From Pseudomonadota bacterium (GTDB taxonomy: Bacteria > Pseudomonadota > Gammaproteobacteria > Xanthomonadales > Xanthomonadaceae), in assembly GCA_018242365.1 (NCBI GenBank), contig JAFECB010000004.1, forward strand, positions 124,001-188,000: DNA of 64,000 nucleotides, in the 5' to 3' direction. The notes below the pieces were generated by a model. That model had not been told where the DNA came from. It did not search any database and saw nothing but the letters and a program-made list of their open reading frames with translations. Position numbers and translations under genes: made by a program. Below, piece after piece: positions 34,283 to 43,767 of this stretch (the first letter of the stretch is position 1; every line of letters starts with the position of its first letter).

Positions 34283-35097
34283 CCGCCTGCCTTCCGTTCG
34301 CTCACCATGAGATCGATGAACTGCTGGTAGATCGCCAGCATGCGTGCGTAGCGCAGGCCAGCCATCCCGTCCAGAAACCCACCGCGCAGGACACCTGCGT
34401 AGACGAACCGCAGCCATGGTCGCATGGGCAGGCGACCGGCGAGCCGCTTGAGTGCGCGACGACGCATGGTGGCATCGGCACTGAACAATCCAAGTGGTCG
34501 CAGCGGCTGCGCGCGCTCGGCCAGCAGCAGCCGTGCCTCTCGATCCGCATAGCGCAGGTGCCGCGCGAACCAGTCGTTCACGCCCTTGGAGAAATTGTAG
34601 TGCTCCAGCGGTTCAATCAGGGTGCCCACCTGCCCGGGCGGCTGCACTTCGCGCTGGCCGTGGCCATGGTCGACGAAGCGCAACGCTTCGGCGCGACCGA
34701 AGCGCACCTGGTAGGACGGGTACATGCCTGCGTGCTTCAGCCAGCGGCCCATGAAGATGATCTTCGCCGCCACCCGATAGACCGGGTAGGCCGCCGATGC
34801 CGCCTCCGCGATCGCCACCAGTTCATCGCGCAACGCCGGTGTCACCACTTCATCGGCATCCAGATGCAAGACCCATGGATGACGGAAACCCGCGTGCTCC
34901 ATCGCATGGTTGCGCTGGCCGGCAAACGAATCGAACGCGCGCGTCAGCACTCGCACACCATGCGCCTGTGCGACCTCGACGGTGGCGTCGGTGCTCCCGG
35001 AATCAAGCACCACCACGTCGTCCGACCATGCCACGCTGGCGAGGCAGCGCGGCAGGTTGGTCGCCTCGTTCAGGGTCAGGATGACAACCGAGATCAC
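34279..35097 (-). CDS. Glycosyltransferase family 2 (WaaE/KdtX-like)
   Basis: GT-A glycosyltransferase of 272 residues. It opens with ISVVILTLNEATNLPRCLAS, has the nucleotide-binding VVVLDSGSTDAT and the metal-binding HLDADEV, then FMGRWLKHAGMYP and the RHLRYADREARLLL segment found in WaaE-type enzymes. The frame is open upstream through wcaF. The GTG at 35097 is chosen because it sits one base after the wcaF stop and begins the domain. Confidence 0.85.
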   Translation of the reverse strand: MISVVILTLNEATNLPRCLASVAWSDDVVVLDSGSTDATVEVAQAHGVRVLTRAFDSFAGQRNHAMEHAGFRHPWVLHLDADEVVTPALRDELVAIAEAASAAYPVYRVAAKIIFMGRWLKHAGMYPSYQVRFGRAEALRFVDHGHGQREVQPPGQVGTLIEPLEHYNFSKGVNDWFARHLRYADREARLLLAERAQPLRPLGLFSADATMRRRALKRLAGRLPMRPWLRFVYAGVLRGGFLDGMAGLRYARMLAIYQQFIDLMVSERKAGG

Positions 35098-35098
35098 G

Positions 35099-35653
35099 TC
35101 AATCCGCCTGCCGCAGTTCGCGCCGCTTGACCATCCGCGCCGGATTGCCCGCCACCACTGTCCACGGTTCGACGTCACGCATTGCCACCGCCGCCGCGCC
35201 GACCACGGCACCTTCGCCGACAGTGACGCCGGGACCGACGAACGCATCACTGCATACCCAGGCATCAGCGCCGACGCACAATCCGGTGCGCTGCAACGGC
35301 AGGTTCGGATCGCTGTAATCATGCGTCCCGCCACACAGGTGCGCACGGTGCGACACTGTCGCCCGCGCACCGATGCGGATCGGGCCAAGGCTGTAGACCC
35401 ACACCCCGGCACCAATCGCCGCGTGATCACCCATTTCCAGATTCCACGGAATCTCGATCCGCGCCCCCGGATCCACGTGCACGCCGTGCCCGAGCCTGGC
35501 ACCAAACACACGCAGCAGCAGGTTGCGCCAGCCGAACAGCGGTCGCGGGCTGCAGCGGAACAGCGGTGAGACCAACGCCCACAGTGCGCGACCGAGATAC
35601 TCGCGACGCGAATACGGGCGGGCAGAGCGGGCAGTGGTGATGTCGAGGGTCAT
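35099..35653 (-). CDS. wcaF: Hexapeptide-repeat acetyltransferase, WcaF-like
   Basis: Left-handed beta-helix O-acetyltransferase of 184 residues. It begins with a short hydrophobic-basic region (YLGRALWALVSPLFRCSP), and the hexapeptide repeats run from about residue 55 to 165. Catalytic-type histidines are in VSHRAHLCGGTHDY, and the C-terminus has VVAGNPARMVKRR. It resembles the colanic acid WcaF acetyltransferase. The next gene starts one base after its stop. Confidence 0.87.
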   Translation of the reverse strand: MTLDITTARSARPYSRREYLGRALWALVSPLFRCSPRPLFGWRNLLLRVFGARLGHGVHVDPGARIEIPWNLEMGDHAAIGAGVWVYSLGPIRIGARATVSHRAHLCGGTHDYSDPNLPLQRTGLCVGADAWVCSDAFVGPGVTVGEGAVVGAAAVAMRDVEPWTVVAGNPARMVKRRELRQAD

Positions 35654-35699
35654 GGGGCCGCGTCAAATGAGGTCCAAAGCCATGCCATCGGGCAAGACG

Positions 35700-35764
35700 T
35701 CGCGCCCCTGCGGTGCGCTCCTACAAGTACATATCCAATGTAGGAGCGCACCGCAGGGGCGCGA
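35700..35764. repeat. GTAG-headed REP doublet 4, perfect palindrome
   Basis: Two exact 25-bp arms (35700-35724 and 35740-35764) face each other across a 15-base spacer, the most intact copy in the window. The arms are in the opposite relative order to element 1: the GTAG ends point inward. It sits in the 124-bp gap between the GT4 gene and wcaF inside the polysaccharide operon. Confidence 0.92.
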
Positions 35765-35777
35765 CTGGAGATCGGCA

Positions 35778-36878
35778 TCACCGACTGGCTCCTGCTTCCA
35801 CGGCCACACGATACGCAGCGCTGGTTTCCCTGGCAAAGCGCTGCATGCCGAACTCTTCCGCACGCAAGCGGACCGCCTCGCTGCAGGAAGCATGCAGCCG
35901 GGAATCACGCAGCAGCGCCTCAATTCGACCAACAAAACCGGCGATGTCATCCGGTGCAAAGCAAGGTGCGCTCGCGCCCACCACCTCCGGCAGCGACCCG
36001 GCATTGCTGCACACCACCGGAAGCCCGAACGTCATCGCCTCCAGGACCGGCCAGCCGAATCCCTCGTACAGCGATGGGAACACCAGCGCTGAAGCGCGTG
36101 CATACCAGTCGGCAACCACCACATCGTCCGCATCCACGACCCATTCGACTACGACCTCGATCCCCAACTCCACGGACAACGCCCGTAGCTCCTCCGAGGG
36201 TGGCGCCCCGGCCATCACCAGCCGCCGCGCCAATGTCTTGTCCAATGCCGCAAAGATACGCAATACCTGCTGGCGATTCTTGTAGAAACTGTTGTTGCCG
36301 ACGTGCAGGATGACACCGTCATCGCGGCGACTGATGGCAGCGCGAGAAGCAAGCGCCGCCAGTTGCGAACGTACCGGCAATGGCACGACTTGCGCCGCCC
36401 TGATCGGCCCGACAGTGGCATCCACATCCCGCCGAGTACTCTCGCTGACGCAAATCAACGCCTGCGCCTTGCGAAGTTCAGCGCCATTGCGATGCCACAG
36501 CCAGCGTGCTGCGCGACCAACCGGCGGCGCGCCCGGGAATCGACCCTGTTGCTGCAACACCGGAATGATGTCATGGGCCGTGATCACCACCGGAGCGGCA
36601 TGCAAACCTGCCGCGACGTAGGCGCGGCTTCCATCGAGCACATGCCAGAGATCAGGGTTGAGGCCGCGTGATCGTCGTGCTCGCCAAGGCAGAGCCAATG
36701 TGGTCGCCCGCTGGCGCCAACCGCCCATGGGCGGATGCGGTTCCAGCTCAAGCACCTGCACCTCGATCTCCGGCACGTGGCGCGCCAATGCCTGCAACAG
36801 CACGTCGGCGTAGGCCCGCATGCTGCCGGGAACCGAAATTGCGGCCGTACTGATCAAGCCGATCCGCATTCCACCCAT
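35778..36878 (-). CDS. Glycosyltransferase family 4
   Basis: GT-B glycosyltransferase of 366 residues. MRIGLISTAAISVPGSMRAY starts the acceptor domain; the donor domain has ILHVGNNSFYKNRQQVL and PSLYEGFGWPVLEAMTFGLP, the E-x7-E signature of retaining GT4 enzymes. The ATG at 36878 overlaps the upstream stop as TGATG; an ATG at 36869 with GGTGG ahead of it is also possible. Sugar specificity unknown. Transcription reaches the REP palindrome after its stop. Confidence 0.86.
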   Translation of the reverse strand: MGGMRIGLISTAAISVPGSMRAYADVLLQALARHVPEIEVQVLELEPHPPMGGWRQRATTLALPWRARRSRGLNPDLWHVLDGSRAYVAAGLHAAPVVITAHDIIPVLQQQGRFPGAPPVGRAARWLWHRNGAELRKAQALICVSESTRRDVDATVGPIRAAQVVPLPVRSQLAALASRAAISRRDDGVILHVGNNSFYKNRQQVLRIFAALDKTLARRLVMAGAPPSEELRALSVELGIEVVVEWVVDADDVVVADWYARASALVFPSLYEGFGWPVLEAMTFGLPVVCSNAGSLPEVVGASAPCFAPDDIAGFVGRIEALLRDSRLHASCSEAVRLRAEEFGMQRFARETSAAYRVAVEAGASR

Positions 36879-38278
36879 CAGGCGTAGGCCAGATGCATCG
36901 CCCGCGCTTCGGCGCGCGCCCTCGCTGTCGCCTGCAACCGAGGAATCGACAGGACTGTACCCGAGAGGAAGCCGAGGAAGCTGGCGATAAAGGGATCCGC
37001 GAGGATCTGCCCGGAAACCGTCAGGCTGCCCACATTGGCCAGGAAGTAGGCGAACAGGCCGGCCGCAACGGGGGCCGCCGTGGTTCGCGCGCGCACTTGG
37101 GCCAGGGTTGTCCGCCACATCGCAAGACCCAGGCAGAGCATCACGAACAGGAAGCCCGCCATGCCGGGGACACCCAGTTCGACCATGATCCGGCTGGGTG
37201 CGCTTTCCTGCCAGATTCTCGGGTGAGCGGCACTCAGGTTGTGCGCACCGGGCGTTGCGAATCCGATGCCTTCACCGAAGAAGCCGGATTGGCGGAACGT
37301 TTCCATCACCGAGGCAAAGCCTTCACCCTGGATGCTTTCGGCTGCATCCATGCGGAGGCCCTTCCCGGAGTAGTAGCGCATGTTGGCCGAATCCTCGGAG
37401 ATCACGTCGCCGGTGACATACACCGCCAGCAACGGGATCATCAGCAGGCCCAGGATCGCCACCGCACGCGCAGCACGCCCCGCCTGCCAATTGATCCACA
37501 CCAGGGCAAGCGCGAACACCGGCAGCATGTACACCATTTTGCGGCGTCCGCACAGCAGGAGGGCCACGACTGCGAACGCGCTGAGCGCAGCCCACGCGTA
37601 TCGCCGGATCCCCTTGCCGCTTGAAAGGGCCAGAATGAACGACAGGATGCAGACCGAAGCCGCATGCCAGCCCATCACGTCGGCCGATCGGTAGAAGCCG
37701 GCGATCATGTCCACCGTGTAACCATCGGCCCAACGCACCCACTTGTAGCCGAACATGTCGCTGCCGAGGATGGGCGAGTTCGGGAACCAGTGGTAGAACT
37801 GGAGGATGCCACCCGTCAGCATGACGCCATTGATCAGGCAGTACGCCGCCAGCATCGCGCGCAATGCCTTCTCGTCACGCGCGAAATGGAAGCCCGCGAT
37901 GATCGCCAGCAGGATCAACGAATACGAGAACACGCCGAACAACGTGTACATCCACGACCCAGGCCCGTAGGTTGCGGACAGGATCACCGCCGGGAAGATC
38001 AAGGGCAGGAGGATCAGCATCGCCTTGGCGATGCGCGGGTAGGGTTTGCCGAAGCGCTGCCACCAGCCACGCTGGTGCACCATGCTGGAAAAGATCATTG
38101 CGATGAAGATCGGCGCCGTGGCCAGCACCAGCCAACCTGCCGTACCGGGCACCATCTTGCGCATCGGATCCTGCACCGCAGCCAGCAGGATCATCAGCAC
38201 GATGCCCCAGCGCCATTGCGCGAAGGACAGGCAGGCGAACACCAAGGCCAAGCCGAGCAACACATACTGCCAGATCAT
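36878..38278 (-). CDS. Wzy-like polysaccharide polymerase / O-antigen ligase family protein
   Basis: Integral membrane protein of 466 residues with about eleven hydrophobic segments and one large polar loop (about residues 285-350, containing GEGIGFATPGAHNL). This is the O-antigen ligase/Wzy plan: two blocks of helices flanking a periplasmic loop. As the only such gene in the window, it is the best candidate for the repeat-unit polymerase. ATGA and TGATG overlaps bind it to its neighbours. Confidence 0.8.
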   Translation of the reverse strand: MIWQYVLLGLALVFACLSFAQWRWGIVLMILLAAVQDPMRKMVPGTAGWLVLATAPIFIAMIFSSMVHQRGWWQRFGKPYPRIAKAMLILLPLIFPAVILSATYGPGSWMYTLFGVFSYSLILLAIIAGFHFARDEKALRAMLAAYCLINGVMLTGGILQFYHWFPNSPILGSDMFGYKWVRWADGYTVDMIAGFYRSADVMGWHAASVCILSFILALSSGKGIRRYAWAALSAFAVVALLLCGRRKMVYMLPVFALALVWINWQAGRAARAVAILGLLMIPLLAVYVTGDVISEDSANMRYYSGKGLRMDAAESIQGEGFASVMETFRQSGFFGEGIGFATPGAHNLSAAHPRIWQESAPSRIMVELGVPGMAGFLFVMLCLGLAMWRTTLAQVRARTTAAPVAAGLFAYFLANVGSLTVSGQILADPFIASFLGFLSGTVLSIPRLQATARARAEARAMHLAYA

Positions 38279-39450
38279 CGCGGGATCTCCGTAACGCGTT
38301 CGAGCGCCGCCATGACACCGTCAACGACACGGTCGAAATTGTAGCCTTCCAGCACCTGTCGCCGTGCGTTTTCCCCCATCGTCGCCAGTGCTGGCCGCTG
38401 ACCGGCATGGGACACCAGCAGGGCGGCAAGGGCTTCCACATTCGTGCAGGGAAACACCTCGCCGGTGACCCCCGGCTGGATGAGATTGGCGGCGCAGCCC
38501 ACCTGGTCGCTGACGATGGCCGGCAAACCGCTGGCCATCGCTTCATTGACCACCAGGCCCCAGGTTTCCCCGGCATCGGAGGGCAGCAGCAGGCAATCGC
38601 TCGCCGCGTAGGCGGCACCAATTTCAGACTGGTTGAGGAAGCCGGCGAAATGAACCGGAAGCTCCCTCGCCTGTTGCTCCAGTTCAGCGCGCAAGGGGCC
38701 ATCCCCGACCAGCAGCAACTGGATGCCATCAGCACCCTGCTGCCTGGCCAGGCGCAAGGCCTCGATCAGGTCGCCGGGGCGTTTCTTCTCGACCAGCTTG
38801 CCGGAGAACAGGAAGGTGGTGGCCTGCGAATTCATCCCGAATCGTTGGGCGACAAGCTCACGCCCGGGATCGGCACGCGCTGCATCGGCCATCGCGGCAA
38901 ACCGCTGGTTGTCGACACAGTAAGGCGTGTTGAACAATTTCGCCGCATCCACCCCTTGCTGGATGCAGTAGGTGCGATTGTTGGCGCCAATGGTCAAGAC
39001 CGCGGCGTATCGCGACAACAGCATGCGATGCCCGAGCCGCTTCCAGCCAACGCGATGGCGCAGCCCGTTGACTTCCCCGCGAACGATGCAGGGCACACCT
39101 GCGCGCCTGCACGCCCACAACGCCTGCAGGCAGGTCTTCGAGCCCCAGCCATTGACGATCACGGCATCGAAGCGCCCATCGCGCAGGGCCTTGCCGATCC
39201 CCGGCGTATCGCACCCGGCAAACTCGGTCAGCGATGGCCGCTTGGACACGTTCTGCAGCACCGAGTGGTCGTAGCCGCCAAGCAAAGGCACATCCCAATC
39301 GAAGGCGACGCCAAATTCCCTGCCTTGCTCCGAGGCGTCCGGGACCATCGCGAAAAACACATGCAGATCGATCCCGGGCTTCTGCCCCAGCAGGCGCAAC
39401 CACGGCACCTGGTACTGGATCGGGTGCGTGGTGACCATCGCAACGCGCAT
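38275..39450 (-). CDS. Glycosyltransferase family 4
   Basis: GT-B glycosyltransferase of 391 residues. The acceptor domain starts RVAMVTTHPIQYQVPWLRLL, a beginning seen in exopolysaccharide GT4 enzymes. The donor domain has FSGKLVEKKRPGDLIEAL, LLLVGDGPLR and SDAGETWGLVVNEAMASGLP (E-x7-E). The ATG at 39450 is chosen over upstream frames because it forms TGATG with the upstream acyltransferase stop. Confidence 0.88.
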   Translation of the reverse strand: MRVAMVTTHPIQYQVPWLRLLGQKPGIDLHVFFAMVPDASEQGREFGVAFDWDVPLLGGYDHSVLQNVSKRPSLTEFAGCDTPGIGKALRDGRFDAVIVNGWGSKTCLQALWACRRAGVPCIVRGEVNGLRHRVGWKRLGHRMLLSRYAAVLTIGANNRTYCIQQGVDAAKLFNTPYCVDNQRFAAMADAARADPGRELVAQRFGMNSQATTFLFSGKLVEKKRPGDLIEALRLARQQGADGIQLLLVGDGPLRAELEQQARELPVHFAGFLNQSEIGAAYAASDCLLLPSDAGETWGLVVNEAMASGLPAIVSDQVGCAANLIQPGVTGEVFPCTNVEALAALLVSHAGQRPALATMGENARRQVLEGYNFDRVVDGVMAALERVTEIPR

Positions 39451-40598
39451 CAGGCAGTCCTCTTGCCGAAGGCAAAGGCGTCCACAAGCCGGGTGCGACC
39501 GGGCCGCCAGATCATGAAGGGTCGCTCGATCAACAGGTAAGGCACGACGCAGGCGGCCAGCACGAGTGGCAAGCCCACGCCTGCCATCAGCCACATCGCG
39601 TGGTCAGGATCAACGGGCCAGCCTGCCACCCGGTGAATGATCTTGCCCACCATCGAAACGACGAAGAAATGATAGAGGTAGATCGAGTAACACATTGCGC
39701 CGATGCAATGGATCGGCCACCAGCCGAGCACGGCCTTGAGCAAGGGGCCGCGCAATGCTGCGAACAGCAGCAGGGCCACCAGCACCGGCAGCAGGAATTG
39801 TCCGCGCGCTTGCAGCAGTATCCACAGGGTCAAGGCAGCGGCGGCGACCCCGAGTACGTCATGCAGCCAAGTGCCTGACGCACGCGGCCAGCGCGCATCG
39901 CAGGTCGCCACCCATACACCCGCCACGAAATAGCCGAAGTAGCACAGCACCGACAGCGCCAGGGCATTGGGCAGCGCATGCCCGGAAGCAAACACGAACC
40001 CGCCCGCGAGGATCAGGCCCCACAGGCCCGCATGTCGCCAGCCTGAGGGCAGGCGCACGACCAGCAGCAACAGCAGCGGTGCCAGCAGATAGAACTGCCA
40101 CTCGACCTCAAGCGACCATGCGACACCGTTGACCAGGCTGTGCTCGCCATACACCGCGTTGTGCATGTAGCCGAAACTCGCCAGCAGGTGCGGGAACAAG
40201 GCACCTGCCGCCATGCCCAGCACCGCGACCTTCATCGTGAAAACCAGCAAGAGATTGATGAAGTACGGCGGCTCCAGCCGCGTCACCCTGCGCAGCAGGT
40301 AGCGCCGCAAGGTCGGTGGCTTCGGCCCGAGGAAGGGCATGGTGATGATGTAGCCGCTCAGCGAGAAGAACAGCGGCACGCCGAATGCGCCCTCGGCAAA
40401 CAGGCGATGCAGCAAGGTGCTCGGATGCGGCTGGCCGATGGCCGCGGCGATATAGCCCTGCATGTGATAGAAAATGACCGAGCAAATCGCCACGCAGCGA
40501 AGACCGTCGATCTGCGGCACGAACACCTGTGCCGGCTGCGGTCGCGCAAGGTGTCGCAGCGACCATTCGCGCATGCGGGCGATCAGTGCGTTCATCAT
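39450..40598 (-). CDS. Membrane acyltransferase 3 family protein
   Basis: Polytopic O-acyltransferase of 382 residues. The N-terminal FVPQIDGLRCVAICSVIFYH gives the family R...H pattern, and SLVNGVAWSLEVEWQFYLLA corresponds to the conserved E-x-x-F-Y-L loop. About ten hydrophobic helices follow. It probably adds an acetyl or another short acyl group to a sugar. It is linked by ATGA to the GT4 gene upstream and TGATG to the GT4 downstream. Confidence 0.88.
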   Translation of the reverse strand: MMNALIARMREWSLRHLARPQPAQVFVPQIDGLRCVAICSVIFYHMQGYIAAAIGQPHPSTLLHRLFAEGAFGVPLFFSLSGYIITMPFLGPKPPTLRRYLLRRVTRLEPPYFINLLLVFTMKVAVLGMAAGALFPHLLASFGYMHNAVYGEHSLVNGVAWSLEVEWQFYLLAPLLLLLVVRLPSGWRHAGLWGLILAGGFVFASGHALPNALALSVLCYFGYFVAGVWVATCDARWPRASGTWLHDVLGVAAAALTLWILLQARGQFLLPVLVALLLFAALRGPLLKAVLGWWPIHCIGAMCYSIYLYHFFVVSMVGKIIHRVAGWPVDPDHAMWLMAGVGLPLVLAACVVPYLLIERPFMIWRPGRTRLVDAFAFGKRTA

Positions 40599-41707
40599 GC
40601 GGGACCTTCAGCAGCGAACAAGTCCAGCAATTCGACCAGTGGCTGTGAACAGGCCGGCCAGTGGTAGCGCTCGGCATTCTGACGCGCGGCATTCGAGCGA
40701 TTGATCCACTCAACATCGTCATCCAACAGGTGCGCCAGTGCGGCGGAAGTGGCCTCGGTATCGCCCTGCGCGACCACGCATCCGCCCTGCCCGATGATTT
40801 CCGGTGCCGCCGTTCCCGCCGCCACCACCACCGGCGTCCCTGTGACCTGCGCTTCCACAGCGGGAATCCCGAACGATTCGCAACGGCTTGGCAGGCAGAA
40901 CACGCGTGCGCGCCGGAAGCTGGCACGCAGCGTCGCAGCGTCGACATGCCCCTGGACCTCGATCCGATCCGCCACGCCGCTTGCGGCAATCCTGGCATCG
41001 ACCAGCGCGCGGTAGTCGCCATCCGGCCAGCCGCCGATCAGTCGCAGTTTCGCCAGCGGGCGCGTCCTGGCCAGGTTTGCGAATGCATCAACCAGAATTT
41101 CTATCCCCTTGTGCGCCGCCATCACCGAGACAGCGAGGATTTCACTCGATCTGCCCGACAGGTCGCCTGCACCCCGCATCGTGAACAGATCTTCATCCAC
41201 GCCCTGCAGGACCACCACCGATGGTCGCGTCGGCAGGCCGAGTTGCTCTGCATACAGCGTTTGCATGTAGGCCGAGTTGAACGTCATGCGCCAAGCCAGC
41301 TGCTGTGCTCGCGCGAACTCGCGCTTTTGCAGGCGCAGGCGCAGCCCCGCAGCAGCAGGCATCAACGGCCATGGATTCTGCGCCAGAACGATCTGCGGCA
41401 GCGAGCATCCCGGGCTGAGCATGCCGGCCGGCGACAACACCAGATCGACACCGTTTCTGCGCGCCAAACGATCAAACTGCAGCCGCCCCCAGGCAGCGCG
41501 CTGCCACCATGCGCCACCGATGCCCGCTTGCACATGGGTGACGCCCTGCGGGAGATCGGATGCCAGAGAGGCATTGTCACGATGGGTCAGGCAAGTGAAC
41601 CGCCACCTGCCGGAACGTGCCGCATGCAATTCGCGCAGATGCCCCATCAATACATGCCGGCCCGACAGGTTGTTGACCGAGAGCGCATCGACCAGAAGAT
41701 GCTTCAT
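40595..41707 (-). CDS. Glycosyltransferase family 4
   Basis: GT-B glycosyltransferase of 370 residues. The first strand KHLLVDALSVNNLSGRHVLM includes a glycine-rich acceptor loop. The donor domain has ILAVSVMAAHKGIEILVDAF, RLIGGWPDG and PSRCESFGIPAVEAQVTGTP with the E-x7-E motif. The ATG at 41707 overlaps the upstream stop as ATGA. Sugar specificity unknown. Confidence 0.87.
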   Translation of the reverse strand: MKHLLVDALSVNNLSGRHVLMGHLRELHAARSGRWRFTCLTHRDNASLASDLPQGVTHVQAGIGGAWWQRAAWGRLQFDRLARRNGVDLVLSPAGMLSPGCSLPQIVLAQNPWPLMPAAAGLRLRLQKREFARAQQLAWRMTFNSAYMQTLYAEQLGLPTRPSVVVLQGVDEDLFTMRGAGDLSGRSSEILAVSVMAAHKGIEILVDAFANLARTRPLAKLRLIGGWPDGDYRALVDARIAASGVADRIEVQGHVDAATLRASFRRARVFCLPSRCESFGIPAVEAQVTGTPVVVAAGTAAPEIIGQGGCVVAQGDTEATSAALAHLLDDDVEWINRSNAARQNAERYHWPACSQPLVELLDLFAAEGPA

Positions 41708-43767
41708 GGCCGCGCTCCGCCGACGACATGTGCCGCAGGTGCACTCGATTCCAGCATCGGCAGAAATGCGGGCAGCAAGTGCATGGCACCTGCCACGGTC
41801 AGGTGGTGTCGGTCCGAATAGAGCACGGCGTTGCCGGAGACCGCCGGGCAGGCATCACGATCACAAAGCACGCGCATCGGGTCCAGCAGCTGGACGCCCT
41901 CCATCCTTGCTGCACGCTGGAGCATTGAGAACGCTGCCTGTCTGTTCGCCTGCGCAGCCACCCGCGTGGTTTCGCACAGCTCCGCAGGTTCGCGGGCCAG
42001 GCAGGCGGGCACCTCGTGCGGTTGGTCGACACCCGGGGCGACCAGAACCACGTGCAAGCCCACTTGGCGCAACTGGCTGACGGTGCGCATGAGTGATGTG
42101 CTCGCAGAGTGCAATGCTTCCGGCGTGCCGACATACGCCGGCCAATGCGCTTCCAGCACCACCGTGGCAAGCCCATCGTGCTTCAACCGCAGGGCTTCCG
42201 CGAGCACATCCGCATTGTAGGCAGCGCAGCCACCATCCTCGCCGCTCCCTCGCGGGAATTGCACGCCTGCAAGCACGGTCGAAAATCCGGGCAGCGGCGG
42301 ACATTCCGGCGAGTAACGCAAGCGCATCCGGATACCGCGTTGCCGCGCAGCCGCATCCACCATCGCCGCCATGGCATCCGCATGTGAATCGCCCCACAGC
42401 AGGATCGACGGCTTGCCGTTGGCCGTCGCAAGATCGCAGCCTTGTTCATTGCGCAAGGTCCGGCTGTAAGGCCGATCCTGCCCGCATGTCGTGCGTGACT
42501 TGCGCATCCCGGCCAAGGCCGTCTGCAAGCTTGCCTGTGCGCCATCGCCGCGCCAGCCGACGTGCGCCCAGGCCCCCAATCCCGCCGCCAGCAAGATGAC
42601 GCCGACACTGCCCGCCACGCCCGTCGCGAACGTGCTGCGCCGCGTGGCCATCAGCGCAATGCGGCGATGACGCAGTGGATTTTCGACAAAGCGATAGGTG
42701 AGCCAGGCCAGCACGAACGACAACAGGCAGATTCCTGCAATTCCCCACGGCCCGATTTCGCCCAAGCTGTCCAGGCGCGCCACCACCAGCAGCGGCCAAT
42801 GCCACAGGTACAGCGAATACGAAATCAGGCCGACGAACACCATCGGCTGCCACGACAGCATCCTCGTGCACAGGCCTTTTGCATCGTGCTCGCCGCCGAG
42901 AATGACCAATGCCGCACCCAGCGCAGGAATCCCGGCACGCCATCCCGGAAATGGCGTCGCGGTTTCGGAAAAGCTCGCGCAGGACCACAGGATCGCCGCA
43001 AGCCCCGCCCATGACAGCACCTGTGACCACGGCAGTGGCGTGCTTCGTCTGGACACGACGTAGAAGGCCAGTCCGCCGATGGCGAACTCCCAGGCCCGCG
43101 TTGGTGCGCCATAGAACGCGAAATCGGGATGCGTCGGTGTAGACGCAATCGACAGCCCCAACGAAGCCAGCCCGACCACGGCCAATACCAGCGCCATGAC
43201 TCGCGCAGGTTCGCGATCACGACGCGACGCCCAGCGCGTTGCCAACAGCAACAGGCTCGGCCAGACCAGATAAAACTGCTCCTCGACCGACAGCGACCAA
43301 GTGTGCAGCAAGGGTTGCGACGCCGCTGGCGCATCGAAATAGCCACCGGTCGCGTGGGCCAACCAGATGTTCGAGGCCAGCAAGACCGTGGCGATGGCGG
43401 ACTTCGCCAAGCCCTGCTGCTCCCCGCCGATGGGCACGAGGAATACGGCACCCAGCACGAGCGTGACCACCAGCACCAGCAGCAATGCCGGTGCCAGCCG
43501 CCGCACGCGGCGCTCGTAGAAGCCGATCAGGGAGATGTCAGCGCGTGTTTCGAATTCCCGCAGCAACAATCCGGTGATCAGGAAGCCGGAAATGACGAAA
43601 AAAACATCCACGCCGACATAGCCACCTGGCAGGAATGGCACTCCGGCATGGAATGCGACGACCGCAAGCACGGCGACGGCACGCAGACCGTCGACGTGGC
43701 GACGATAACTGATCCCGGCCTGCGTTGGAGGCGCAGGAGTCGCGTCAGCCAAGGGCGCGATCCCCAT
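41704..43767 (-). CDS. OafA-like acyltransferase 3 fused to SGNH hydrolase-like domain
   Basis: Two-domain O-acetyltransferase of 687 residues. The membrane domain (about residues 15-390) opens YRRHVDGLRAVAVLAVVAFH and has HTWSLSVEEQFYLVWPSLLL. The periplasmic SGNH domain has the block-I motif LLWGDSHADA (nucleophile serine) and the block-V motif DRHHLTVAG (D-x2-H). This fused form acetylates O-antigen or exopolysaccharide sugars outside the inner membrane. The ATG at 43767 overlaps galE by 23 bp, unusual here, but no later start precedes the domain. Confidence 0.9.
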   Translation of the reverse strand: MGIAPLADATPAPPTQAGISYRRHVDGLRAVAVLAVVAFHAGVPFLPGGYVGVDVFFVISGFLITGLLLREFETRADISLIGFYERRVRRLAPALLLVLVVTLVLGAVFLVPIGGEQQGLAKSAIATVLLASNIWLAHATGGYFDAPAASQPLLHTWSLSVEEQFYLVWPSLLLLATRWASRRDREPARVMALVLAVVGLASLGLSIASTPTHPDFAFYGAPTRAWEFAIGGLAFYVVSRRSTPLPWSQVLSWAGLAAILWSCASFSETATPFPGWRAGIPALGAALVILGGEHDAKGLCTRMLSWQPMVFVGLISYSLYLWHWPLLVVARLDSLGEIGPWGIAGICLLSFVLAWLTYRFVENPLRHRRIALMATRRSTFATGVAGSVGVILLAAGLGAWAHVGWRGDGAQASLQTALAGMRKSRTTCGQDRPYSRTLRNEQGCDLATANGKPSILLWGDSHADAMAAMVDAAARQRGIRMRLRYSPECPPLPGFSTVLAGVQFPRGSGEDGGCAAYNADVLAEALRLKHDGLATVVLEAHWPAYVGTPEALHSASTSLMRTVSQLRQVGLHVVLVAPGVDQPHEVPACLAREPAELCETTRVAAQANRQAAFSMLQRAARMEGVQLLDPMRVLCDRDACPAVSGNAVLYSDRHHLTVAGAMHLLPAFLPMLESSAPAAHVVGGARP

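Noticed and set aside
17856..35764. REP doublets as a CRISPR array or IS inverted repeats
   Set aside because: The copies are kilobases apart, with no regular spacers and no transposase between them; doublet palindromes with GTAG heads fit REPs.
43745..43767. The 23-bp overlap of galE and OafA-like gene as a frameshift or misassembly
   Set aside because: Both proteins are complete with full motif sets; the overlap only reflects the nearest available ATG.
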